In this document: one piece after another, positions 44,028 to 53,109 of the stretch
Numbering within the stretch: position 1 is the first letter of the stretch
How the letters are laid out: each line of letters opens with the position of its first letter
Assembly (NCBI RefSeq): GCF_042680125.1
Contig: NZ_JBHTNY010000030.1
Reading direction: 5' to 3' (one strand)
Length of the DNA stretch: 64,000 nt
From: Robinsoniella peoriensis
GTDB lineage: Bacteria > Bacillota > Clostridia > Lachnospirales > Lachnospiraceae
Program-made: the position numbers and the translations under genes
Notes under the pieces: generated by a model
What the model was told of the DNA's origin: nothing
Databases searched by the model: none
The model's input: the letters and a program-made list of their open reading frames with translations, nothing else

Positions 44028-46610
44028 TTATGCCATATCATCCCGAAGAGCATCAATGATATTTTCTTTTCTGATTTTACTCACAGCGTACAGCATTGTA
44101 ATAAATATTACAAAGAACACCCCAAGCATACTAATCACGATACTGGTCCACGGGAACTTAAAATCTATGGCTGCGCCGCCTGCCACCATTCCCTTATAGA
44201 TCAGCCATGATAAAATTCCTGAAATGGGAAGACCGAACAGCAACGTCCTTCCCCCGTATAGAACACACTCAAAACGCATCATCTTATTGAAATCGCGGTC
44301 GGACATCCCTACCGAGCGGAGCATGGCAAGCTCACGCCTGCGCAGCTTGATATTGGTAGCGATAGTGTTGAATACATTTGCAACTGCAATCAGTGAAATC
44401 ATCAGAATAAAAACAACCGTAAACAGATTAACAATGAATAAAATATTACGGTTTAACTCCATCATCGCATGAACATTGTATAAACTGTAGCTTGCGGTAA
44501 TCCCCGATCCTTCAATCAAAGTCTGCATCCTGGCTGTTGACAGCGAGGGATTTTCTGACTGAAACGTAAATCCTTTGACCTTCACATCCACAGCGGTATC
44601 CGGGGGCGCAAGCTTCTCCTTTAGCGACCAGGGAGCCATGATCTGAAAGAAATATGGCTGCTGCCGGCTGGTTCCTGAATATGGGGGTGTATCCGGCGGT
44701 ACCGTTTCCACACAGGTAATATTTATGTTTTGCCCCTGTTCCATGACAGGCTTGCCATTTTCCTGTGGTATGACAGTGACACTGGCCGAAGAACTCCTGA
44801 ATACATCCCGAAGCTGGCTGACATCCTCCGCCTGACCACTTTGATCCTCCATTTTGGCAACCGCTGTGAGCTTTGCATTTTCTCCGGTATATTCTTCAGC
44901 AGACAGGCCCAGACCATTGATGATTTCGTAATAGGTGTTGTCATCCAGAAATTGAATCTCTATCGGTAATTTCACCGTTTCTTCCGGCAAAGTTTCTCCT
45001 GCAGCATTCAGGTAATCCTCCGACAGCTCACTTGCCTGAATAGCGCAGGTATACTTCATAACAATCTGACTGGAGCTTTTGGTAACACCTTCTGTTGTCT
45101 TCAGTTTATCATAAAGTGCAAGCATTTCGCCTTCATCCATATCCTGTGTGCCAAAACCAATGTCATAGTCCGTAACTGCTTTTGCCTGCTCTGCTGCCTG
45201 ATTCAAATCTGTTCGAAAGGCACTGGCTGAGACAAACAGCACAACACTTAAAGTAAGCGACAGAATAATGCTGCGGTAACGCCGCTTGTTCCTCTTAAAG
45301 TTTTTTAAAGCAAGAGTTTCTTCCAAACCATAAATACGCCGTATAAATTTCGATGTTTTTATGGCTTTTGCTTCAACCTTTATTTCATTGGTCTGGCGAA
45401 TGCACTCCATCACAGGTATACCGGCTGCTTTCTTTGCCGGAATATATGCCGAAATCAAAATGGTGATCATACTGATCACGACTGCCGCCACAAGTGAAGG
45501 AGCAGACACCTTTAAAGTCAACGGCACATTGGCATACAGTACATTGGCGAAATTCTTTGCCACAAGAGCAAGTACGAGCCTGATGCTTGGGATACTAATC
45601 AATATGCCAATCGGAATACCGATTGCACCGATACAAAGTCCCTCCACCAATACAGAATTACGCAGCTGCTTTTCCGTGGCACCTACCGACATCAGAATGC
45701 CAAACTGATGCGTACGTTCGCCCAGGGAGATATGAAAAGAGTTATAAATCAGAAATACCGACCCCAGCATAATCAGCGCCACCAAAACTCCCCCTATAGA
45801 ATAGAGAAGGGTATTGAATATTGTATCATCTGAAATTCCCATGAAGCGCAGCACATCATCGTTCAGGAGATAAGCAGGGTTTCCGGCAGCTTCCCCTGCA
45901 TATGTGCGGACCATGGAGGGCTTTTTCAGTGTGACGAATACGCTCAGGCTCTTTGCAGCATCCATGGGACCGGCTGTTGTAATCATGGTATAGCCGGGCG
46001 CAGAGCGTTCCTCAAATGAGGGTCTTTGGCAAATGCCAACAACTGTGTAAGTTTTCTCTGTCAAGGGTGTCATTGTTTCTTCTCCGGATTGATACACATT
46101 ATGCTGGCTGAGTGTTTCTTCTCCAGCCTGACGGGTTCCAACTGCAAGGGTGAGGGTATCCCCAACCGCAATCTTTACACCGCCGTTTGATGAAATGTGC
46201 GCCGGAGCAACTATCTCATTGCTGTTTTCCGGCAATCTGCCTGATAGAAGTTCAAGGGGCAGAGTATCAAACGTTTCCTTATTAAACCCGGCGATGAATA
46301 AATATGGTTTGTCGGGATTTTGTCCTCCTTCTAGCTTTGCGTAGCCAACATTTTCAAAAGTTGCAGTACTGGAAACTCTGCTGTCTTTCGCCTGTTCCTG
46401 TGCAAAAGCAGAATCTTCATACGGAAACTCAACGTGCCAGCCGCCGTATTTCATAATGGCTCCATTTACCATATAGGTTTGCAGGGAAACAGCAAAGGCT
46501 GCGACTGCGGTAATCAGGGCAGCAGACAGGGCAACTCCGATGATTGTTACTAACGTTCTTGTCCGGTTCTTTATAAGCCCTTGCAGGGCAACTTTATGGA
46601 AAATGTTCAT
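44028..46610 (-). CDS. FtsX-like ABC permease (two-module)
   Basis: The 860-residue permease starts at the ATG at 46610, with AGGTGG upstream, overlapping the ATPase stop in ATGA. It has an N-terminal membrane segment, a long extracytoplasmic domain to about 260, three membrane segments (LLYSIGGVLVALIMLGSVFL onward), a second FtsX module with its own extracytoplasmic domain at about 480-710, and three final membrane segments (ILFIVNLFTVVFILMISLIA onward). It forms the transport unit with the adjacent ATPase. The kinase/regulator genes upstream make a Bce/Vnc-type module, usually for antimicrobial-peptide sensing or resistance. Confidence 0.92.
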   Translation of the reverse strand: MNIFHKVALQGLIKNRTRTLVTIIGVALSAALITAVAAFAVSLQTYMVNGAIMKYGGWHVEFPYEDSAFAQEQAKDSRVSSTATFENVGYAKLEGGQNPDKPYLFIAGFNKETFDTLPLELLSGRLPENSNEIVAPAHISSNGGVKIAVGDTLTLAVGTRQAGEETLSQHNVYQSGEETMTPLTEKTYTVVGICQRPSFEERSAPGYTMITTAGPMDAAKSLSVFVTLKKPSMVRTYAGEAAGNPAYLLNDDVLRFMGISDDTIFNTLLYSIGGVLVALIMLGSVFLIYNSFHISLGERTHQFGILMSVGATEKQLRNSVLVEGLCIGAIGIPIGILISIPSIRLVLALVAKNFANVLYANVPLTLKVSAPSLVAAVVISMITILISAYIPAKKAAGIPVMECIRQTNEIKVEAKAIKTSKFIRRIYGLEETLALKNFKRNKRRYRSIILSLTLSVVLFVSASAFRTDLNQAAEQAKAVTDYDIGFGTQDMDEGEMLALYDKLKTTEGVTKSSSQIVMKYTCAIQASELSEDYLNAAGETLPEETVKLPIEIQFLDDNTYYEIINGLGLSAEEYTGENAKLTAVAKMEDQSGQAEDVSQLRDVFRSSSASVTVIPQENGKPVMEQGQNINITCVETVPPDTPPYSGTSRQQPYFFQIMAPWSLKEKLAPPDTAVDVKVKGFTFQSENPSLSTARMQTLIEGSGITASYSLYNVHAMMELNRNILFIVNLFTVVFILMISLIAVANVFNTIATNIKLRRRELAMLRSVGMSDRDFNKMMRFECVLYGGRTLLFGLPISGILSWLIYKGMVAGGAAIDFKFPWTSIVISMLGVFFVIFITMLYAVSKIRKENIIDALRDDMA

Positions 46611-47296
46611 GACCACGCCACCTGCCTCTCGTCCCGCACCACTTTTCCGTCTGCAATGGTAATAATGCGGTCTGCCTGCAAGGCGATATTTTCATCATGA
46701 GTGACGATAATCAGCGTCTGATGGTATTTACGGTGACTTTCTTTCAGCAGATGGATGATTTCCTGTCCATTATGGCTGTCCAGGCTTCCGGTGGGTTCAT
46801 CTGCAAGCATGACTGCCGGGGCATTCATTAAAGCGCGGCCGATGGCGACACGCTGTTGCTGACCGCCTGACAGCTGGTTTGGCAAATGTGTTTTTCGTTC
46901 CTGCAGTCCAAGAAGATCCAGCAGATCGTTCAGCCGTTCTCTATTGACCTTCCGTTTATCCATCAGGATTGGCAGAGTCATGTTTTCCACTACATTCAAA
47001 GTGGGAATGAGATTGTGGAACTGATAGATCAGTCCAACTTGCCGTCTGCGGAATATAGCAAGTTTTTCATTGCTTTGGCCGTATACATCCTGACCATCCA
47101 AATATACTTTTCCGCTTGTGGGCACATCCACGCCGGCAATCGCGTGAAGCAAAGTGGATTTACCAGAACCTGAGGAACCTATGATTGCAGTAAAATCTCC
47201 TTTTCGAATGGAAAGCGAAACGTGGTCAAGCGCAGTGACCTGGTTATCTTCCTTCCCGTAAACTTTACATAAATCTTCAACTTTCAAAAACTCCAT
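46607..47296 (-). CDS. ABC transporter ATP-binding protein (LolD/BceA type)
   Basis: The 229-residue ATPase starts at the ATG at 47296, with AAGGAGG 8 nt upstream. Walker A is GSSGSGKST, signature LSGGQQQR, Walker B VMLADEPTGSLDS and the H-loop VTHDE. It is followed by its permease with a 4-nt overlap and preceded by a promoter region with repeated GTGAC boxes. Confidence 0.95.
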   Translation of the reverse strand: MEFLKVEDLCKVYGKEDNQVTALDHVSLSIRKGDFTAIIGSSGSGKSTLLHAIAGVDVPTSGKVYLDGQDVYGQSNEKLAIFRRRQVGLIYQFHNLIPTLNVVENMTLPILMDKRKVNRERLNDLLDLLGLQERKTHLPNQLSGGQQQRVAIGRALMNAPAVMLADEPTGSLDSHNGQEIIHLLKESHRKYHQTLIIVTHDENIALQADRIITIADGKVVRDERQVAWS

Positions 47297-47365
47297 TATG
47301 TGAGCCTCCTTTTCAAACATGTCTTGTGCTATACCCAAATAATAGAACTTTTCACTTACATTTTA

Positions 47366-47414
47366 GTGACTTTTTTGTGAGAGATCCGTCACTTTTTAAT
47401 TTGAATTTTGTCAC
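47366..47414 (-). promoter_or_regulatory. GTGAC-type regulator sites ahead of the ATPase-permease genes
   Basis: On the minus strand AAAGTGAC occurs twice with 22-bp spacing (cores at 47410-47414 and 47388-47392), and an inverted AGTCACT lies at 47365-47371. A weak -10-like CTATTAT lies near 47338-47344. The second module in this window has GTCAC repeats at the same place (59604-59620), so these are probably sites for the OmpR-type regulators. Confidence 0.55.
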
Positions 47415-48400
47415 TTTGAAAAGCGAATCGAAAAAACCGCACCACCCTGGGGGTGATTTTTAACAGTAATTCTCCCACCCTGCCGGGTTATAATCATTTT
47501 GCAAAGCGCCAGTCCAATCCCATATCCCGCGGCTCCCGTATTTTTTCCACGATAAAACCGGTCAAACAGATGGGGCAGATCTTCTTTTTCAAAACCCGCG
47601 CCACTGTCGTGAATCATAATCTTCGTATACAGCAGCGTGTCCTCGCAAACAATTTCAATCTTCCCGTTGTCGCCTGCGCTCTCCATACAGTTTTTCAGTA
47701 TATTCCGGATTGCCTCGGATAGCCAGCCTGAATCGCCTGTAATCTCAATTCCTTTGGGTACGTCTATTTGTACCTGTACATTGTGCAGTTCCATTGAAAT
47801 CAGAAACGGGTGAATTGCAGTGTTTATCAGACAGTTTAGATTTACCGGCTCCTTTTTTAAAACCACAATGCCAGCATCCAAACGGGACAATTTCAGCAAA
47901 GAAGTAATCAGCCAGTCCATCTGTATATACAGTTCCTCAGTTTCCCGAAGCAGGTCTTTCCTTTCTTTTTCTTCGGGGTTATTTTGCAGCAAAGTCAGAA
48001 TCAGATTGGCAGAGGTAAGCGGAGTACGAAGCTGATGTGCAATATCGGCAAGAGAATCTGCAAGATGATTTTTCTCTTTTTTCAATGCGACGTTTTGCTC
48101 TCGAATACGCAGCATTATCTTGGTAATCTCGCTTTGCAAAATAGAAAGTTCGCCCTCATCCAATTCGGTAATATACAGGTGGTCATCGTTATGCAGTACA
48201 AGATCAATTTGGCTGGCGAGCTGTGCCAGACTTTGGTAGCGGGCTTTGGTAAAAGCTAAAAATGCCGCTCCAGCGGCGGCGGCAAAGATAAGGGTCAGGA
48301 TTCCAGCCGCCGGATGGATGACAAATCCCACCGCAGCAGCTACGGCGGTTATTGCGGCAAACAAGGCTGAAAACTGTTGAATCTCTCTATTCCGAAACAT
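47411..48400 (-). CDS. Intramembrane-sensing-type histidine kinase
   Basis: The 329-residue kinase starts at the ATG at 48400, with GGGAGG upstream; the longer frame start lacks a site. Two membrane segments lie within the first 50 residues with almost no external loop. A HAMP-like linker, HisKA with His122 in IAHQLRTPL, and HATPase (NILKNCMESA, DSGAGFEKED, GYGIGLALCK) follow. Kinases of this build often sense through their partner ABC transporter, here the FtsX permease downstream. Confidence 0.92.
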   Translation of the reverse strand: MFRNREIQQFSALFAAITAVAAAVGFVIHPAAGILTLIFAAAAGAAFLAFTKARYQSLAQLASQIDLVLHNDDHLYITELDEGELSILQSEITKIMLRIREQNVALKKEKNHLADSLADIAHQLRTPLTSANLILTLLQNNPEEKERKDLLRETEELYIQMDWLITSLLKLSRLDAGIVVLKKEPVNLNCLINTAIHPFLISMELHNVQVQIDVPKGIEITGDSGWLSEAIRNILKNCMESAGDNGKIEIVCEDTLLYTKIMIHDSGAGFEKEDLPHLFDRFYRGKNTGAAGYGIGLALCKMIITRQGGRITVKNHPQGGAVFSIRFSK

Positions 48401-49073
48401 AGCTGCCTCCCAATCGATACCCTGTTCCATGAACAGTCAGAATGATTTTCGGGTTAGCCGGATCATCCTCAATTTTCTCCCGCAGACGTTTGATGTAGAC
48501 GGTCAAGGTATTGTTATTGACGAACTCCCCTGCCGCATCCCACAGTTCGTCCAACAGTCTGTTCCGGGTGATAATGCTTTTGGGGTTGTTAATAAATATC
48601 AACAGCAGGCGATATTCTAATGCCGACAGGAAAACTTCTTTGCCATCTTTTTTCACAACGCCATTGGCCGTATCGGCCTGGAGTCCGAATAATTCAAATG
48701 CAGATGGAGAACGGCCGTATTTTCGAAGAGCTGTTCCTATCCGCGCAATCAATTCCCGCGGGCGGAAAGGTTTCGTGACATAATCATCTGCCCCCATGTT
48801 CAGCCCTGTTACGACACTCGCTTCATCACCGGAAGCCGTCAGAAAGATAACGGGAATATCCTGCTTCTGCCTGATCTCTGTGCAGACGGTAAATCCATTC
48901 CCATCCGGCAAAGAGATATCCACCAGCGCCAAATCAAATTTATTTTCAGCCAGCATAGCAATGGCATCTTTCTGGGTGGGGGCATGGGTAACTATAAATC
49001 CTTCCGAACGAAGCAAACGCCCAAGGTTTTTTGCAATTTCCTTATCATCTTCTACTAAAAATATCTGTTTCAT
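48387..49073 (-). CDS. OmpR/PhoB-family response regulator (Bce/Vnc-type module)
   Basis: This 228-residue regulator has a receiver (E8/D9, phospho-acceptor D52 in LVDISLPDG, K in VTKPFR) and a C-terminal winged helix (SALEYRLLLIFINN, NNTLTVYIKRLREKIEDDP). It overlaps the kinase gene by 14 nt. The ribosome binding site is weak (GGTTGGTG). It probably activates the ATPase-permease genes through the GTGAC boxes at 47366-47414. Confidence 0.94.
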   Translation of the reverse strand: MKQIFLVEDDKEIAKNLGRLLRSEGFIVTHAPTQKDAIAMLAENKFDLALVDISLPDGNGFTVCTEIRQKQDIPVIFLTASGDEASVVTGLNMGADDYVTKPFRPRELIARIGTALRKYGRSPSAFELFGLQADTANGVVKKDGKEVFLSALEYRLLLIFINNPKSIITRNRLLDELWDAAGEFVNNNTLTVYIKRLREKIEDDPANPKIILTVHGTGYRLGGSYVSE

Positions 49074-49294
49074 TTATATTCACCAACCTTTACTTTACTG
49101 GTTTTATTTCTTTTTGCTTTATTATATTTCTTTTTGCAGAAATATACAAGCCGGGGACTTTGAATTCTACATTGTGTAACATTCGCCCTATGATTGTTGC
49201 TTGTTAAACGCTGTATACGGGTGTTAACTTAAAATACTCGATAAATTTAAGTCTTATAAAGGCATTTATTACCAAGTAATCAATATATCAAACC

Positions 49295-49320
49295 AGTTAG
49301 TCAATACTAATTGACTAACT
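49295..49320. promoter_or_regulatory. 26-bp palindrome in a 400-bp gene-free stretch
   Basis: AGTTAGTCAAT and ATTGACTAACT are perfectly complementary around a 4-nt centre. The stretch 49074-49481 is otherwise A/T-rich, and I see no gene in it. The outer part, AGTTAGT...ACTAACT, equals the arms of the candidate TetR operator at 22030-22047, so this looks like a regulator site. It lies between the regulator gene at 49073 and the acetyltransferase gene at 49482. Confidence 0.5.
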
Positions 49321-49481
49321 AACTTGGAAGATATATTATATATTCATTAAATACTTGCGTATATTCTTAAAGATACTGGCAAATGTGTTCACTATTAGCA
49401 AAAATAATAATTAAGCCTAATGACATTTATTCTAAAAAATTATATACTATTAAATAATTAAATTTAAGTGAGGTGACATAT

Positions 49482-49988
49482 ATGGATTGCGATATACGGG
49501 AATGGAGAATTGAAGATAAATACAATTTGGCAGAAATATTGAATAATAAAAACATCTTGAACAATTTACGTGATGGACTACCATATCCTTATAAGGTCAA
49601 AGATGCTGAAGAATTTATCACATCAATGCTATCGGCAGACAAAACGAAAACCTTCCCTTTTGCTATCACTTTAAATGATATGGTTATTGGTAGCATCGGA
49701 GTATTCCGTTGTGACAATATTCACTTTCAGACTGCAGAAATGGGCTACTATATAGGCGAACAATATTGGGGAAAAGGTTTTGCAACAAATGCCATTAAGC
49801 AAATAAGTAAGTATATATTTGACCATACTGATATTATAAGAATTTTTGCTGAACCATTTGCTTATAACACTGCTTCTTGTCACGTTCTGGAAAATGCAGG
49901 CTTTCAATTTGAAGGCACTTTACATAGCAATGCCGTCAAAAACGGAAAAGTGACAGATATGAAAATGTATGCTTTAATAAGGGATTAG
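49482..49988 (+). CDS. GNAT-family N-acetyltransferase
   Basis: The 168-residue protein starts at the ATG at 49482, with GAGGTG directly upstream; a GTG 9 nt earlier overlaps that site. It has GNAT features: VIGSIGVFRCDN (beta4), MGYYIGEQYWGKGFATNAIK (acetyl-CoA loop) and NTASCHVLENAGFQFEGTL. It resembles RimJ/RimL-type acetyltransferases. Substrate unknown. Confidence 0.9.
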   Translation: MDCDIREWRIEDKYNLAEILNNKNILNNLRDGLPYPYKVKDAEEFITSMLSADKTKTFPFAITLNDMVIGSIGVFRCDNIHFQTAEMGYYIGEQYWGKGFATNAIKQISKYIFDHTDIIRIFAEPFAYNTASCHVLENAGFQFEGTLHSNAVKNGKVTDMKMYALIRD

Positions 49989-50029
49989 ACCGTGTTATAA
50001 AATCCAGTTAGATTGAGAGGTCATGACTT

Positions 50030-50362
50030 ATGAATAACAAATCCAACGTACAATTATTTAAAGTTTTATACGGTATTATACTTGCATCTATTATTACACT
50101 AAGTATATCATCTATCGTTCCTTTATTTACTGAGTCTTGGAGGGTTCTAAGTATAGTCTATAAAATTACACTTCCGCTCAGCATTACCCTTTTAATAATC
50201 TGGGGACTGATCTTTGCATGCAAGAAATTTAATCGGGATTTTATAAAAGAATGGAAAACATATTTTAGAAATAATCGAATACTTTTCAATATAGCAATTT
50301 TTGTTTATATCATTCTCAATATAGTCACATGTTTTATTAGAATGGCTCGGTTAGAAGTATAA
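50030..50362 (+). CDS. Small three-segment membrane protein, unknown function
   Basis: 110 residues with three hydrophobic segments (YGIILASIITLSISSIVPLF, ITLPLSITLLIIWGLIFAC, ILFNIAIFVYIILNIVTCFI) and a basic loop. GAGAGG precedes the ATG. It follows the acetyltransferase gene by 41 nt, perhaps in one transcript ending at the terminator at 50405. I do not recognise a family. Confidence 0.65.
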   Translation: MNNKSNVQLFKVLYGIILASIITLSISSIVPLFTESWRVLSIVYKITLPLSITLLIIWGLIFACKKFNRDFIKEWKTYFRNNRILFNIAIFVYIILNIVTCFIRMARLEV

Positions 50363-50404
50363 TTTCCTTCGAATTAATTAAAATTTAAAAATTCTTTAAA
50401 ATAT

Positions 50405-50442
50405 ATTAGGAGAACAGATTAATGTCTGCCCTCCTATTTTTT
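50405..50442 (+). terminator. Intrinsic terminator of the acetyltransferase/membrane-protein unit
   Basis: TAGGAG-N2-CAGA and TCTG-N2-CTCCTA pair, followed on the plus strand by TTTTTT. It ends at the stop codon of the convergent gene at 50441. Confidence 0.75.
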
Positions 50443-50908
50443 ATAACTCATTTTCCGGATCTTTAAAGCTATTCTCATAAACATAAAAGAACTCTTGAAT
50501 CTTTGTTAATTGTGGCTGAATCTCTTCATCCGCATCTTCATATATATAACCAGAATAAGTAGCATACCAATCCCAATAAAATATGGAAAGGTTTCTGCCC
50601 AGCTTACGTTCTTTTTTAATATACTTTATACCTTCCGGACAATCTTTTTTAAGCTGAGCCAACGCTTTAAATTTATCCTTAAAAACAGGATGATCTTCCG
50701 CATTTAATCCCATTTCATAAGCCTCATTATCGCCAAATAATTCTACCTGCTTATCCTTATCATATTCTTTTACAACTTTGCTCAATTCTGAGCCAAAAAG
50801 ATGATGTTTGGAATACGAAGGAAAGCTTAGTGCAAAAATCACAAGAAAAAAAGCCAAAACAACACCGATAAAGCCAAATACTACTTTTTTTGATATTGGA
50901 TTATTCAT
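50441..50908 (-). CDS. Membrane-anchored protein of unknown function
   Basis: The 155-residue protein starts at the ATG at 50908; the frame extends further upstream only because it runs through the MITE copy at 50955-51114. It has an N-terminal membrane segment (VVFGFIGVVLAFFLVIFALS) then a charged extracytoplasmic domain of about 120 residues. No family is recognised. Its apparent promoter (TATAAT on the minus strand at 51133-51138) is separated from the gene by the MITE. Confidence 0.65.
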   Translation of the reverse strand: MNNPISKKVVFGFIGVVLAFFLVIFALSFPSYSKHHLFGSELSKVVKEYDKDKQVELFGDNEAYEMGLNAEDHPVFKDKFKALAQLKKDCPEGIKYIKKERKLGRNLSIFYWDWYATYSGYIYEDADEEIQPQLTKIQEFFYVYENSFKDPENEL

Positions 50909-50954
50909 AAACTCACCATCCCCTTCATAACTTATTTTAGTATCTATCTGCCTA

Positions 50955-51114
50955 GAGCGTGTTTTAAAATTGCTTTCTGGCAGCTGTGCGTCACAGTTTG
51001 TGGGTGATTTGTCCCGGATGAAGGGCGCGTAGCGGGCTACGTAACCTGAATTCGGGGCAAATATGCCGCAAAGTGGGGCGTACAGGTGGCAGGAATGAAT
51101 TTTCAAACACGCTC
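50955..51114. mobile_element. MITE-like 160-bp element, full copy 2
   Basis: It differs from the copy at 14998-15157 at about 3 of 160 positions, has the same terminal inverted repeats and is flanked by TA (50953-50954 and 51115-51116). It lies between the probable promoter and the start of the gene at 50908, so it is probably transcribed as a hairpin in that 5' untranslated region. Confidence 0.8.
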
Positions 51115-51237
51115 TAACATCCCACGAAATTTATTATACCATGCATGGTGTCTAATGACATTAAGTTCAGAAATTGTTAATAATTTTTAATGAATGGTTT
51201 TGATTATTTATCTATAAGTACTAATAAGAAAACATAT

Positions 51238-52272
51238 TTATGTAAGATTTAAAAAACTAAGCGTAAATTTGCAGCCTTTACCCAACTCACTCTCAACCAG
51301 TATATCTCCTTCATGGGCATCCACAATGGATTTTGCAAGGGGGAGTCCAAGTCCGACTCCCTGCGAATCCTTTGAAAAACGGCTGCGGTAAAACCTTTTA
51401 AAGACATGATGAATATCATCGGAATGGATGCCGCTCCCGTTGTCTTCTATGATAATCTGTTTCACTGCCGGAAGCTGTTTCCAGCATATATGAATCTCAT
51501 CTCCCGCTTTTGTATGATCCAGCGCATTTTTAACAATATTGCTCACTGCCTCCAAAATCCAGTCCTGGTCACACAGTAAGTTCTGGGATGTATCTCCTGA
51601 CAGGGTCATCAGCTTTTCTTCCCTGATTGTGCGGGTTTCAAAACGCTGTTTTATTTCATTCATTAATTCGGATACATTTTCTATCTTTTTATTCATTATT
51701 ACTGCACCAGCATCCAGTCTAGTAATTTTTAACAGATTTTGAATCAGCATCTCCATGCGGTCCAGCTCCCTTTGAGTCTTAACCATAAAGTTTTTGACCG
51801 TGCTGCTGTCCTCGGGATTATCCTGTATGATTTCGGTGTACATATTAAGCGCTGCGAGAGGCGTTTTCAGCTGATGTGAAATATCGGAAATGGTATCTTT
51901 TAAGAAATCTTTTGTGTTCTTCTGCCTGGCTGCCTGGGCTTCCAGCACGGTAGCCATTCGGTTAACTGTATGATATAATTTTGAAAAACTGCCTTCACTG
52001 TCATCTTCCAGTCTGGCTTCACTGTTGCCATCGATAAAAGAATTGATGGTCTTAATGGACTGCTCAACCTCCAGCAGTTGTTTGCGAAAATGAACATGCA
52101 CAATTATCAGAATTGTGATCCCCGGCAGCAGCGTTAAAACTAAAATGATAAACCGGGTATACTGACCGGAAAACCAGCCGGCAGTGATTTGCCCTATTAC
52201 AACAGCCGCAAATACAATGACAGCTATTGCCGTAAGCATCTTATTCATTTCTTTCTGACGCAGTACAATCAT
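51238..52272 (-). CDS. Sensor histidine kinase of an orphan two-component pair
   Basis: The 344-residue kinase starts at the ATG at 52272, 5 nt after the regulator stop, with AGGTGAG upstream. Two membrane segments near the N-terminus enclose only a few external residues. HAMP, HisKA with His133 in ISHQLKTPL, and HATPase (NIVKNALDHT, DNGSGIHSDD, GVGLGLPLAK) follow. No ABC genes adjoin, unlike the other Bce-like modules here; it may act on one of them or on a distant operon. Confidence 0.92.
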   Translation of the reverse strand: MIVLRQKEMNKMLTAIAVIVFAAVVIGQITAGWFSGQYTRFIILVLTLLPGITILIIVHVHFRKQLLEVEQSIKTINSFIDGNSEARLEDDSEGSFSKLYHTVNRMATVLEAQAARQKNTKDFLKDTISDISHQLKTPLAALNMYTEIIQDNPEDSSTVKNFMVKTQRELDRMEMLIQNLLKITRLDAGAVIMNKKIENVSELMNEIKQRFETRTIREEKLMTLSGDTSQNLLCDQDWILEAVSNIVKNALDHTKAGDEIHICWKQLPAVKQIIIEDNGSGIHSDDIHHVFKRFYRSRFSKDSQGVGLGLPLAKSIVDAHEGDILVESELGKGCKFTLSFLNLT

Positions 52273-52277
52273 GTCAC

Positions 52278-52973
52278 TCACCTGACCTTCCACTGATATC
52301 CAACCCCCCGTACAGTCAAAATCTTCGCCGGGCGGTCAGGGTTTTCTTCTATTTTATTTCTCAGCCTTCGTACATAAACGGATAAGGTATTATCATCCAC
52401 AAAGTTTCCTTTGTCATCCCAGAGCCTGTCCAGTATCATTTGCCGGGTAAGTACAATATTGGGATTCTGCATAAAAAGGCAAAGAAGCTTGTATTCATTT
52501 CCGATCAAATCCAGTGTTTCACCATCGCAGATGACCTGGTTTTCCAGAAATTTAATGGTAATCCCATTGGATTTCAGCACCACCCCGCTATTTTGCCCGG
52601 ACATCCCGGCACGCCTCATGAGGGCTTTTATTCTGGAAATTAACTCGTTCAGTTTAAAGGGTTTGGTAATGTAATCATCCCCGCCTATATCCAGCCCTTT
52701 CACAATGTTCACCTCTTCATCAGAAGCAGTGACGAAAATAACCGGAACTGCAGAACGCTCCCGCACATAGGTGCAGACTTCAAACCCTAAGCCGTCGGGG
52801 AGGGTCAGATCCAGCAGTATTAAATCATAAGATCCAGCTGCATACAACGTTATTGCATCTCTGACCGTTCTGGCAACCGTTACAGAAAAGTGATGCTTCT
52901 CCAGCGAATAGACCAGTCCGTCCAGAAGACTTAAATCATCTTCCACAAGCAGTATGTTATATGTTTTCTCCAT
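52278..52973 (-). CDS. OmpR/PhoB-family response regulator of the orphan pair
   Basis: 231 residues from the ATG at 52973; an ATG 12 nt earlier is also possible and neither has a strong Shine-Dalgarno sequence. The receiver has E11/D12, phospho-acceptor D55 in LLDLTLPDG and K in ITKPFK; the winged helix has GNEYKLLCLFMQN and DDNTLSVYVRRLRNKIEENP. A 22-bp palindrome lies just upstream. The kinase gene follows after 5 nt. Confidence 0.93.
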   Translation of the reverse strand: MEKTYNILLVEDDLSLLDGLVYSLEKHHFSVTVARTVRDAITLYAAGSYDLILLDLTLPDGLGFEVCTYVRERSAVPVIFVTASDEEVNIVKGLDIGGDDYITKPFKLNELISRIKALMRRAGMSGQNSGVVLKSNGITIKFLENQVICDGETLDLIGNEYKLLCLFMQNPNIVLTRQMILDRLWDDKGNFVDDNTLSVYVRRLRNKIEENPDRPAKILTVRGVGYQWKVR

Positions 52974-52988
52974 TTTTATACCCATGCA

Positions 52989-53010
52989 TATTGCAGACTT
53001 GTCTGCAATA
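52989..53010. promoter_or_regulatory. Palindrome upstream of the orphan response regulator
   Basis: TATTGCAGAC and GTCTGCAATA are perfect complements around TT, ending a few bases before the regulator gene. It could be an operator or a leader hairpin that masks the start. The 450-bp stretch to 53423 also holds a decayed MITE and the SdpR-like promoter. Confidence 0.45.
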
Positions 53011-53109
53011 CTGCCACAATAAAACAGGTTGAAAGAATCACACCGTGGCTTCCCTTCTATATCATAATTTTCTTTCAGCCTTATCTCTCCTGACTCCTGA
53101 TTGTCCCAG

